From Acidimicrobiaceae bacterium (GTDB lineage Bacteria; Actinomycetota; Acidimicrobiia; Acidimicrobiales; RAAP-2), in contig PLSY01000253.1 of NCBI GenBank assembly GCA_003164275.1, positions 1-12,723 of the forward strand: a stretch of DNA of 12,723 bases, given 5' to 3'. The notes beneath the pieces are model-generated. The model made no database searches, was not told where the DNA came from, and worked only from the letters and a program-made list of their open reading frames with translations. Numbering within the stretch: the stretch's first letter is position 1; each line of letters begins with the position of its first letter. The position numbers were made by a program, and so were the translations under genes. Below are positions 5,684 to 11,537 of this stretch, one piece after another.

Positions 5684-6517
5684 CCAGGCCCGCACCGTCA
5701 TCGACTGGCTGGCCGTGGCGAGCAGGGTTCCATGCTCGGACCACAGATAGGCCGATCCCTGCCCGAAGCCGTCGACCACGGCATCCATCCGTATGTCGCA
5801 CAGCACCCACTCGGTCGGCTCCAGACTGACGATCCGCAAGGTGTTGTCGAGGCTTCGGGCCATCACCCGGCGCCCGAGAGGCTGGGAGATGGCCCCGGTC
5901 ACGTAGTCACCGATGATGGCCAGGGTTGCCGCCGACGGCTCTAGATGTCCGGGCACTCGTGCCCACAGCGCGGTGTCCGGGTCGCCGGGGGCGATCGGGC
6001 CGTCCACGAGCTCCTCGAACGAACGGCCCTTGGCGATTCGGACGTCGATGCGGTCGAAGATCGATGCGGAGATGAAGTTGGGCAGTCGTCGAGGAGGGCA
6101 GTGCTCGGGCCGAGGGACGACCGGGGCGGTGACCCAGACTCCGCTGGCATCGAGGCCTCCGGCCGAGCCCAGGGCCGCGTTCACGGTCAGGATTTCGCTT
6201 CCCGAGACATTGCCGACCGCCCGCCCCTGCGTGATTCGCTTCCCCACGGCGGCCAGCGTCACGTTTAGCTCCAGTACCGCATGGGTCGGGGCGAACGACA
6301 GGTACTGAGCGGTCGCCCACACCGTCGGCCGCCCCGATGCGGCCTCCAGGGCCACCAGGGCCGCTCCGAGCCCGCAGCCGCCGAAGAGGAAGTCAGCCGG
6401 CGTGGTCAGCTCGGACACCACGTTGAGCCGCCAGTGGAGCTCGTCTCCCACCGGGTCCATTCCGAGGAACTCGCGGGCGTTCGTCACCGTCTCGACGAGG
6501 CGGCGGGACGGCAGCAC
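5678..6517 (-). CDS. TesB-like acyl-CoA thioesterase (double hotdog)
   Basis: The product is expected to hydrolyse acyl-CoA to free acid and CoA. It has two hotdog halves. The first contains FLFGGCGLGAALVALEAASG, then PTVWATAQYLSFAP and VGKRITQGRAVGNV. The second contains the putative TesB triad: Asp204 in IIGDYV, Thr226 in SLDNTLRI and Gln271 in ATASQSMTVR. TEWVLCDIRMDAVVDGFGQG and YLWSEHGTLLATASQ match the TesB C-terminus. At 279 residues it has the usual length. The start is uncertain: GTG 6517 gives the longest form, but homology begins near AREFLGMDP, so GTG 6487 (269 aa) is equally likely; neither has a good SD. It follows the acyl-CoA dehydrogenase by 28 bp and is probably co-transcribed with it. 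Confidence 0.88.
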   Translation of the reverse strand: MLPSRRLVETVTNAREFLGMDPVGDELHWRLNVVSELTTPADFLFGGCGLGAALVALEAASGRPTVWATAQYLSFAPTHAVLELNVTLAAVGKRITQGRAVGNVSGSEILTVNAALGSAGGLDASGVWVTAPVVPRPEHCPPRRLPNFISASIFDRIDVRIAKGRSFEELVDGPIAPGDPDTALWARVPGHLEPSAATLAIIGDYVTGAISQPLGRRVMARSLDNTLRIVSLEPTEWVLCDIRMDAVVDGFGQGSAYLWSEHGTLLATASQSMTVRAWD

Positions 6518-6545
6518 CGCTGTACAGAGGGCGAGCGGTCGCCGA

Positions 6546-7748
6546 TCAACTCCTCGGTACCTTGGACCAGGGCAGTTCCTTGTCCACCCTCACGTCACCG
6601 GGCAGGCCGAGCATGCGCTCACCCAGGATGTTCCTTTGGATCTCCGACGTGCCGCCCTCGATCGAGTTGGCCCGGGAACGAAGGAACATCTTCCGGGCCG
6701 ATCCGGGCGGACCGGTCAGGCCGAGCTGCTCGGACCGGCGCATGGTGTAGTCGTAGTCGATGAGGGCCGCCGGGCCCAGCAGGTCGACACACAGCTCGTA
6801 GATCTTCTTGTTGACCTCGGCGAACATGAGCTTGGCGATCGACCCCTCAGGACCGGGGTTCCCGGCCTTGCGATTCTGGCTGGCCCGGATGTTGGTGAGC
6901 CGGAGCACCTCGGCCTCGACCCAGAGGTGCATGAGGGCATCGAGGGCGGCCGGGCTCTTGCGGCACTCACCGCTCTGCCAGATGCGCACCGCCTCGGCGA
7001 TGGAGCCGGACCCGACCGGCGGCTCTCCTCCTCCGCCGCCTCCGCCGATCGTGCTCCGCTCGTTGGACAAGGTGGTCATGGCCACCCGCCAACCCTCCCC
7101 GACGTCGCCGATCCGATCGGCGTCGGGAACCCGCACCTCGGTCAGGTACACCTCATTGAACTCGGCCTCGCCGGTCATCTGGCGCAACGGACGAACCTCG
7201 ACGCCAGGTGCGTGCATGTCGAGGGCGAAGTAGGTGATCCCCTTGTGCTTCGGTGCCTCGGGGTCAGTGCGGGCCGGCAGCATGCCCCGGTCGGCCAGGT
7301 GGGCCAACGTGTTCCACACCTTCTGCCCGGTTATGACCCATTCGTCCCCGTCACGCACCGCCCGGGTCGAGAGTCCGGCGAGGTCCGATCCCGCCCCGGG
7401 CTCACTGAACAGCTGGCACCAGACGTCCTTTCCGGTGAAGGCATTCCGCAGCAACCGGGACCGGAGCTCGTCCGAGCCGTGGGTGACCATGGTCGGGCCG
7501 GCCATGGTCAGGCCGAAGAACTCCCGGGAACCATGGGCCTCGGCGCCAGCGGCGCCGAGGCGACGGTTGATGCGGACCTGCAGGTTGGGAGGGAGACCCA
7601 GGCCACCAAAGCCCTCGGGGAACGAGACCCAACCCAGTCCGAGATCAAACTGGCGGGACCGGAACTCCTCGACCGACGTCTCCTTCGGATCCAACTCCGA
7701 GAGCAACTGCTCGGTCAGCTCGTCGACCACCACGGTGTCTTCAGCCAT
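6546..7748 (-). CDS. Acyl-CoA dehydrogenase (FadE-type flavoenzyme)
   Basis: An FAD enzyme that introduces the alpha,beta double bond into an acyl-CoA, passing electrons to ETF. The 400-residue protein has the family order: helical N-terminus, FPEGFGGLGLP, then CQLFSEPGAGSDLAGLSTRA and ITGQKVWNTLAHLADRGML in the flavin-binding barrel. GWRVAMTTLSNERSTI comes next, and the C-terminal RANSIEGGTSEIQRNILGER carries the likely catalytic Glu364. A run of seven glycines after STI (coded at 7026-7046) is unusual. I choose ATG 7748: TATGTT lies six bases upstream (leaderless type); a GTG at 7769 adds seven residues. It lies between pdxH and the TesB-like gene, and its substrate class (straight-chain, branched or steroid) cannot be told. 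Confidence 0.95.
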   Translation of the reverse strand: MAEDTVVVDELTEQLLSELDPKETSVEEFRSRQFDLGLGWVSFPEGFGGLGLPPNLQVRINRRLGAAGAEAHGSREFFGLTMAGPTMVTHGSDELRSRLLRNAFTGKDVWCQLFSEPGAGSDLAGLSTRAVRDGDEWVITGQKVWNTLAHLADRGMLPARTDPEAPKHKGITYFALDMHAPGVEVRPLRQMTGEAEFNEVYLTEVRVPDADRIGDVGEGWRVAMTTLSNERSTIGGGGGGGEPPVGSGSIAEAVRIWQSGECRKSPAALDALMHLWVEAEVLRLTNIRASQNRKAGNPGPEGSIAKLMFAEVNKKIYELCVDLLGPAALIDYDYTMRRSEQLGLTGPPGSARKMFLRSRANSIEGGTSEIQRNILGERMLGLPGDVRVDKELPWSKVPRS

Positions 7749-7754
7749 GAGAAG

Positions 7755-7760
7755 AACATA
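7755..7760 (-). promoter_or_regulatory. Leaderless-type -10 box of the acyl-CoA dehydrogenase gene
   Basis: TATGTT on the minus strand is separated by six bases (CTTCTC) from ATG 7748. This fits TANNNT-N6-start and suggests an internal promoter after pdxH. Confidence 0.45.
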
Positions 7761-7795
7761 CTTCTTCACCTCAAAACAGGTTTGTACGAGGGATT

Positions 7796-8407
7796 TCAGG
7801 GCTGAAGGCGAGTGATGCCCCAGCTGGCACCGCTTCGGGAGTAGGCGAGCCGGTCGTGGAGACGGTCGTTGCGATGCTGCCAGAACTCGAAGGAGTCGGG
7901 CTCAAGAGTGAGCCCGCCCCAGTTGTCAGGCCTCGGTATCTCCCGGCCGTCGAATCCGGCCTCCACTACGGCGACCCGTTCTTCGAGGTCGGAGCGGCTG
8001 GCGATGGGCTCGCTCTGGCGAGAGGCGCGTGCGCCCACCTGGCTCCCCCGGGGTCGGCTGGCGAAGTAGGCGTCCGACTCTGCGGCGTCGAGCTCCCGGA
8101 TACGGCCCTCGATCCGGACCTGGCGGCCGAGAGGCTCCCAATAGAAGAGGAGCGCCCCGGGCGCCCCTTCGGAGAGCTCACGACCCTTCCGACTTTCGTA
8201 GTTGGTGAAGAAGGTGAAGCCTTCCTCCCCCCAGGCTTTGAGCAGCACCATGCGCACTGACGGTCGGCCCTGTTCGTCCACCGAGGCAACAGCCATGGCC
8301 TCAGGGCTCTCCATGACGGCCGCCGCACCTTCGAACCACCGTCCGAACTGGACCAGCGGGCTCGGATCGACGGCCTCTTCGAGCAGTGGTACCGGAGGAT
8401 CGACCAT
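7796..8407 (-). CDS. pdxH: Pyridoxine/pyridoxamine 5'-phosphate oxidase
   Basis: An FMN enzyme that oxidises PNP or PMP to pyridoxal 5'-phosphate, the last step of B6 salvage. At 203 residues it is of normal length. FMN-site motifs are present: VRMVLLK at 51-57, FFTNYESRKG at 66-75 and GRQVRIEG at 94-101. ASRPRGSQVGARASRQS at 116-132 follows, as does the C-terminal signature EFWQHRNDRLHDRLAYSR. The end reads WGITRLQP, where many homologues have W-x-x-x-R-L-x-P. ATG 8407 has TAAGGT six bases upstream, so it may be leaderless, although AAGG could also act as an SD. It is transcribed divergently from a PLP-dependent enzyme, so cofactor supply and use lie side by side. Confidence 0.96.
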   Translation of the reverse strand: MVDPPVPLLEEAVDPSPLVQFGRWFEGAAAVMESPEAMAVASVDEQGRPSVRMVLLKAWGEEGFTFFTNYESRKGRELSEGAPGALLFYWEPLGRQVRIEGRIRELDAAESDAYFASRPRGSQVGARASRQSEPIASRSDLEERVAVVEAGFDGREIPRPDNWGGLTLEPDSFEFWQHRNDRLHDRLAYSRSGASWGITRLQP

Positions 8408-8413
8408 TGCACG

Positions 8414-8419
8414 ACCTTA
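8414..8419 (-). promoter_or_regulatory. Leaderless-type -10 box of pdxH
   Basis: TAAGGT on the minus strand lies six bases (CGTGCA) before ATG 8407. AAGG within it is also a passable SD, so the assignment is ambiguous. Confidence 0.4.
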
Positions 8420-8440
8420 GTGAACAAGGGCCGATCCCCC

Positions 8441-8457
8441 GCCCGGGCGGCCCGGGC
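8441..8457. repeat. G/C inverted repeat between divergent promoters
   Basis: GCCCGGG-CGG-CCCGGGC is a perfect 7-bp inverted repeat in the 90-bp gap between pdxH and the class V enzyme gene. It lies between the two -10 boxes and could be a shared operator or a hairpin. It could also be chance in such G/C-rich DNA. Confidence 0.4.
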
Positions 8458-8485
8458 CGACCGGGTTCACATCCTTCCTGGTTGG

Positions 8486-8491
8486 TAGGTT
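8486..8491 (+). promoter_or_regulatory. Leaderless-type -10 box of the class V enzyme gene
   Basis: TAGGTT is followed by six bases (CGAGCG) and then GTG 8498, which has no good SD. This fits TANNNT-N6-start and supports the GTG. Confidence 0.45.
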
Positions 8492-8497
8492 CGAGCG

Positions 8498-9700
8498 GTG
8501 AGCACCGCCTTGGATGTCGAAGCCGAACGTGCGGCCACCCCGGGGTGCGGCCAGGTGGCCTACCTGAACAATGCCGGTGCCGCCCTCCCCACCACCGCCA
8601 CCGTGCAGGCCATGGTCGATCACCTTGCCTTGGAGGCCGAACGCGGGGGATACGAGGCGGCGGCCACCGTCGTGGACAGATTGACGGGCCTGCGGGCATC
8701 GGTCGCCAACCTGCTCGGAGCCGAAGCCGACGAGGTGGTGGTGACCGGCTCGGACACCCAGTCGTGGACGAAGGCCCTGTGGGGATTCGTGCTCGGGGGC
8801 GGCGTCGGGAGAGGCCAGCAGTTCCTGGTCGATCGAATCTCCTATGACAGCCACTATCTCGGGCTGCTCCAGGTGTGCGAGTTCGTGGGCGCAACCATCG
8901 AGACCATCCCAAGCGAGAGCGACGGAACCTGCGACATCGACGCACTTCGGACGTTGCTCGGATCCGGCCACACAGCCCTCGTCTCCCTCACCCATGTCGG
9001 TACCCACCGCGGGCTGATCAACCCGGTGGGCGAGGCCGGCGCGGCGTGTCGAGAGGCAGGAGTCCCCTACTTCCTCGATGCCTGTCAGAGCATCGGCCAG
9101 CTTCCCGTCGACGTCGGTGCCATCGGCTGCGACGTCGCCACGGGCACCGGACGCAAGTGGATCCGCGGGCCGAGGGGTACGGGCGTGCTGTACGTGCGGT
9201 CCGAGTTCGCCGAGCGGTTGCGCCCCCCGGGCATCGGCGGGAGCTCGGCTGTATGGGAGGACTCCGGGCACTTCTCCTATCGGAGCGGTGCCGACCGATT
9301 CCTCGACTTCGAAGTGCCCTACGCCGCCCATCTCGGGCTGGCGGTGGCCGTCGACCACGCCCTGGCACTCGGCGTGGAGGCCATCGCCGACCGCGTCGAC
9401 ACCCTGGCCGAGAGCCTCCGGCGCGCGTTAGCCGGCATCACTGGCTGCGCCGTCCACGATGGCGGAAGCCGGCGATCAGGAATCGTCACCTTTACCGTCG
9501 ACGGCACACGGCCGGACGACGTGGCCGGAGCGGCCCGGGCGGCGGGTATCAACCTGTCGGTCAGCGGAGCCCAACGTGCCCTGTTGGACATGGGTGGGCC
9601 CCGACCGACGTCGGTGGTGCGGGCGTCGCCGCACTACTACAACACCGACCACGAGATCGAGCAGCTGGTCGAGGTCGTGGAGTCGTTGGCCCGGCACTAG
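8498..9700 (+). CDS. Class V aminotransferase-fold PLP enzyme
   Basis: A fold-type I PLP enzyme related to SufS/CsdA and isopenicillin-N epimerase-like proteins. Visible features are the N-terminal VAYLNNAGAALPT, RGGYEAA, VVVTGSDTQSWTKAL and LTHVGTHRGLINPV. LDACQSIGQLPVDV gives Asp194 and Gln197 for PLP, and ATGTGRKWIRGPRGTGVLYV holds the Schiff-base Lys220. The C-terminal end is VVRASPHYYNTDHEIEQLV. The C-terminal loop that carries the persulfide cysteine in SufS and CsdA has no cysteine here, so a canonical cysteine desulfurase role is unlikely; a C-S lyase, epimerase or similar activity is possible. GTG 8498 is supported by TAGGTT six bases upstream. Its stop codon abuts that of the convergent PPOX gene. 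Confidence 0.9.
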   Translation: MSTALDVEAERAATPGCGQVAYLNNAGAALPTTATVQAMVDHLALEAERGGYEAAATVVDRLTGLRASVANLLGAEADEVVVTGSDTQSWTKALWGFVLGGGVGRGQQFLVDRISYDSHYLGLLQVCEFVGATIETIPSESDGTCDIDALRTLLGSGHTALVSLTHVGTHRGLINPVGEAGAACREAGVPYFLDACQSIGQLPVDVGAIGCDVATGTGRKWIRGPRGTGVLYVRSEFAERLRPPGIGGSSAVWEDSGHFSYRSGADRFLDFEVPYAAHLGLAVAVDHALALGVEAIADRVDTLAESLRRALAGITGCAVHDGGSRRSGIVTFTVDGTRPDDVAGAARAAGINLSVSGAQRALLDMGGPRPTSVVRASPHYYNTDHEIEQLVEVVESLARH

Positions 9701-10138
9701 TCATCCACTTTCCGATGGCCCTTGGTGGGCGGCCCACCCTGAGGTATCGGTGATGTCGAAGACCAACAAGTGGGCGAAGGACTGGTCGGCGTACTGGTGG
9801 TACTTGGCCCGCAGCCGGTCCTCCAAGACGACGACTTCGCCCGGGGACGCGACGATCCGGCGAAGGTATGCCCGCACCCACCACAGCTGTGACCAGTCGT
9901 CGGGGTCCCAGTGCTCGCACAGCAGCGTGGCACGGGGGTCGACTTCGAGGTTCCGGACCCGTTGGAGCTCGGTTGTGGACTTCTCCTTCACCCGGTCGAT
10001 GGGGATGGCCGCCAATCCATCGGCCACCACGAAGCAGACGGGCACGGCATCGATACCCCTCGTGGTATGAGTGGTGGAAAGGACACCGTGATCCGACTGT
10101 CGGAGCAGTCGCTCGCGGGCCGAGGCGTCCGGTTTCAG
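9701..10138 (-). CDS. PPOX-class F420-dependent enzyme, Rv0121c-like, with probable CTG start
   Basis: A split-barrel flavin/deazaflavin-binding protein of the Rv0121c type, probably F420-dependent; substrate unknown. Typical elements are RLLRQSDHGVLSTTH, VPVCFVVADG, KSTTELQRVRNLEVDPRATL, then LCEHWDPDDWSQLWWVRA and YHQYADQ. The conserved N-terminus lies upstream of the first in-frame GTG, and no ATG, GTG or TTG precedes it until far inside tag. The best start is CTG 10138, which overlaps the tag TGA stop as CTGA and has AAGG seven bases upstream, giving 145 residues. A rare CTG start with translational coupling, or a sequence error near 10140, would explain this. It is co-transcribed with tag and ends directly against the convergent PLP-enzyme gene. 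Confidence 0.85.
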   Translation of the reverse strand: MKPDASARERLLRQSDHGVLSTTHTTRGIDAVPVCFVVADGLAAIPIDRVKEKSTTELQRVRNLEVDPRATLLCEHWDPDDWSQLWWVRAYLRRIVASPGEVVVLEDRLRAKYHQYADQSFAHLLVFDITDTSGWAAHQGPSESG

Positions 10139-10725
10139 CGCCCCGCCTTGCTCGGGCAGCCGATGACGTGGTCGTCGACGAGACCTACGGCCTGCAGGAA
10201 CGAGTAGGTGATGGTCGAGCCGACGAAGGTGAACCCCCGACGCTTCAGGTCCTTGCCCACCCTGTCCGACAGCTCGGTGCGGGCCGGGAGCTCGGCCGTC
10301 GAGCCCGGATGGTTGACGATCGGGGCACCGTCCACCCACGCCCACAGATACTCGGAGAACGTCCCGTACTCGTCGGCCAGCGACAAGAAGGCCCGGGCAT
10401 TGGTCACGGTCCCCCGCACCTTCAGCCGGTTGCGGACGATGCCCGGGTTCTCCAGCAACAAGGCGATCTTGTCCTCTCCGTAGCCGGTGATGCGCTGGAC
10501 ATCGAAGCCGTCGAAGGCCTCTCGGTAGCTCTCCCGCTTGTTGAGGACGGTCGACCACGAGAGCCCGGCCTGTGCCCCCTCCAAGACCAGCATCTCGAAG
10601 AGGCGGGCATCATCGTGGGACGGGACTCCCCACTCGTCGTCGTGGTAGCGCCGCATGGCCTCTGAGCCCTCGGCCCAGCTGCAGCGCAGCCCACTCCTCT
10701 CGTCAGTTCCGGCCATGTCCTGCAT
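10135..10725 (-). CDS. tag: DNA-3-methyladenine glycosylase I
   Basis: The enzyme excises 3-methyladenine from alkylated DNA in base excision repair. It is full length (196 aa) and close to E. coli Tag: RCSWAEGSEAMRRYHDDEWG, then LFEMLVLEGAQAGLSWSTVL, KRESYREAFDGFD, and KDLKRRGFTFVGSTITYSF followed by LQAVGLVDDHVIGC. The four zinc ligands of E. coli Tag are all kept (Cys15, His28, His186, Cys190), as is the active-site glutamate in LEG (Glu49). ATG 10725 is preceded by TAGGGT seven bases upstream, a leaderless arrangement; an ATG at 10797 adds 24 residues that lack family similarity. The gene overlaps the downstream PPOX gene by four bases. Confidence 0.95.
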   Translation of the reverse strand: MQDMAGTDERSGLRCSWAEGSEAMRRYHDDEWGVPSHDDARLFEMLVLEGAQAGLSWSTVLNKRESYREAFDGFDVQRITGYGEDKIALLLENPGIVRNRLKVRGTVTNARAFLSLADEYGTFSEYLWAWVDGAPIVNHPGSTAELPARTELSDRVGKDLKRRGFTFVGSTITYSFLQAVGLVDDHVIGCPSKAGR

Positions 10726-10732
10726 GGAGGCG

Positions 10733-10738
10733 ACCCTA
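10733..10738 (-). promoter_or_regulatory. Leaderless-type -10 box of tag
   Basis: TAGGGT on the minus strand lies seven bases before ATG 10725. It supports the shorter start over ATG 10797. Confidence 0.4.
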
Positions 10739-10874
10739 CCGTCGACAGAAAGCTGGCACCGACGGGGGGCGAGCTGACCGGTGATATCCCTTGCCATCCC
10801 AACCTTGCGGGCTCGACCATCAAGATGGGTGACCTGGGGGTGAGGTCGACGGTCTCCAGGCCGAGAGCCACACC

Positions 10875-11009
10875 ATGGCTGTGGGCACGGCCGAGATGGT
10901 CTCCCAGTTCAAGTCGTTCGAGATCGTCACCGACGGCGCGGTGGGGGTACCCCTCGGAGCGGGTGGAACCACGCCCCGGCGCGAGGATGGGAGATGGACA
11001 CTGCACTGA
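10875..11009 (+). CDS. Possible 44-residue small protein overlapping the YjbQ-like start
   Basis: ATG 10875 opens a 44-codon frame (MAVGTAEMVSQFKSFEIV...) whose TGA stop at 11007-11009 lies 16 bases inside the next gene. Third codon positions are mostly G or C, and the stretch QFKSFEIVTDGAVGVPLGAG reads like real protein. That would suit a short upstream gene translationally coupled to the YjbQ-like gene, or the remnant of a longer gene. There is no good SD and no recognised homologue. It may be chance. Confidence 0.3.
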   Translation: MAVGTAEMVSQFKSFEIVTDGAVGVPLGAGGTTPRREDGRWTLH

Positions 11010-11395
11010 TCACCGTCGACACACGGGGACGCACGGTCATCGACCTGACCGATGAGGTCGTCCGGTTCTGCTCCTCCCACGAGGATGGGTTGGTCAACGT
11101 GTTCGCCCCCCATGCCACGGCTGGACTCGCCCTCATGGAAGTTGGCTCCGGATCGGAGGGTGATCTGGACGATGCCTTGGAGCGACTCCTGCCGAGAGAC
11201 GACCGGTACCGGCATCGGCACGGGGCGACCGGCCACGGGGCCGACCACGTGCTCCCGGCCATCGTGAGCCCCTCGCTGTCCATCCCCGTCGTCGGAGGCC
11301 GGATGCAGCTCGGGACATGGCAGAGCGTGGTGCTGGTCGACACCAACGGCGACAATCCCCGTCGCCAGGTCCGGTTGAGCTTCCTCGACAGCTGA
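10994..11395 (+). CDS. YjbQ/UPF0047 family protein (secondary thiamine-phosphate synthase-like)
   Basis: A small trimeric-type YjbQ protein; some members show weak thiamine-phosphate synthase activity, but the physiological role is unclear. The 133 residues contain VNVFAPHATAGLALMEVGS, DLDDALERLLPRDDRYRHRH, GADHVLPAIVSPSLSIPVVG, then GRMQLGTWQSVVLVDTNG and DNPRRQVRL. The HAT, DL, ADH and LGTWQ elements are the family core, with the clustered histidines as putative metal or active-site ligands. PHATAG replaces the more usual PHTTAA, and GHGADH replaces the usual N-A-x-x-H, so the protein is somewhat divergent. ATG 10994 has GAGG about seven bases upstream. A hairpin follows the gene. Confidence 0.92.
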   Translation: MDTALITVDTRGRTVIDLTDEVVRFCSSHEDGLVNVFAPHATAGLALMEVGSGSEGDLDDALERLLPRDDRYRHRHGATGHGADHVLPAIVSPSLSIPVVGGRMQLGTWQSVVLVDTNGDNPRRQVRLSFLDS

Positions 11396-11412
11396 GCCAG
11401 TGCGTCCGCCTT

Positions 11413-11433
11413 GGCAGCACTCAAGATGCTGCC
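11413..11433 (+). terminator. Hairpin terminator after the YjbQ-like gene
   Basis: GGCAGCA (11413-11419) and TGCTGCC (11427-11433) form a perfect 7-bp stem with a 7-nt loop, 17 bases after the stop codon. No T-tract follows. Confidence 0.6.
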
Positions 11434-11471
11434 TCGGAGACCAGCGCAAAGCGACCGCTTGGTGATTCATG

Positions 11472-11517
11472 TTAGGAATGCCTAAGCACCGGGGTACGTA
11501 GCCTAAGACCCTAAATT
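11472..11517 (+). promoter_or_regulatory. MFS transporter promoter with palindrome and direct repeats
   Basis: TTAGGAATGCCTAA (11472-11485) is an inverted repeat with 5-bp arms. GCCTAAG occurs at 11480-11486 and 11501-11507, 21 bp apart, on one face of the helix. TAAATT (11512-11517) is a plausible -10 box, about 20 bases before GTG 11538. This is a likely site for a MarR- or TetR-type regulator of the exporter; the regulator is not in view. Confidence 0.45.
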
Positions 11518-11537
11518 CTTGTCAGGAAAGCGCGCCT

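Noticed and set aside
6402..7805. 467-codon plus-strand open frame
   Set aside because: It is antisense to the TesB-like and acyl-CoA dehydrogenase genes, both of which have clear family motifs.
8441..8457. Terminator for either divergent gene
   Set aside because: Both neighbouring genes start rather than end here, so this inverted repeat cannot terminate them.
8417..9358. 313-codon minus-strand open frame
   Set aside because: It is a shadow of the class V PLP enzyme on the opposite strand.
10139..10558. Upstream extension of the PPOX frame to a GTG at 10558 (285 aa)
   Set aside because: The extension lies inside tag in another frame and is Arg/Gly/Pro-rich without family similarity; only the part from about 10138 resembles the PPOX family.
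11472..11485. IdeR/DtxR iron box
   Set aside because: The TTAGG and CCTAA arms match IdeR half-sites, but the 14-bp spacing is too short for the usual 19-bp site.
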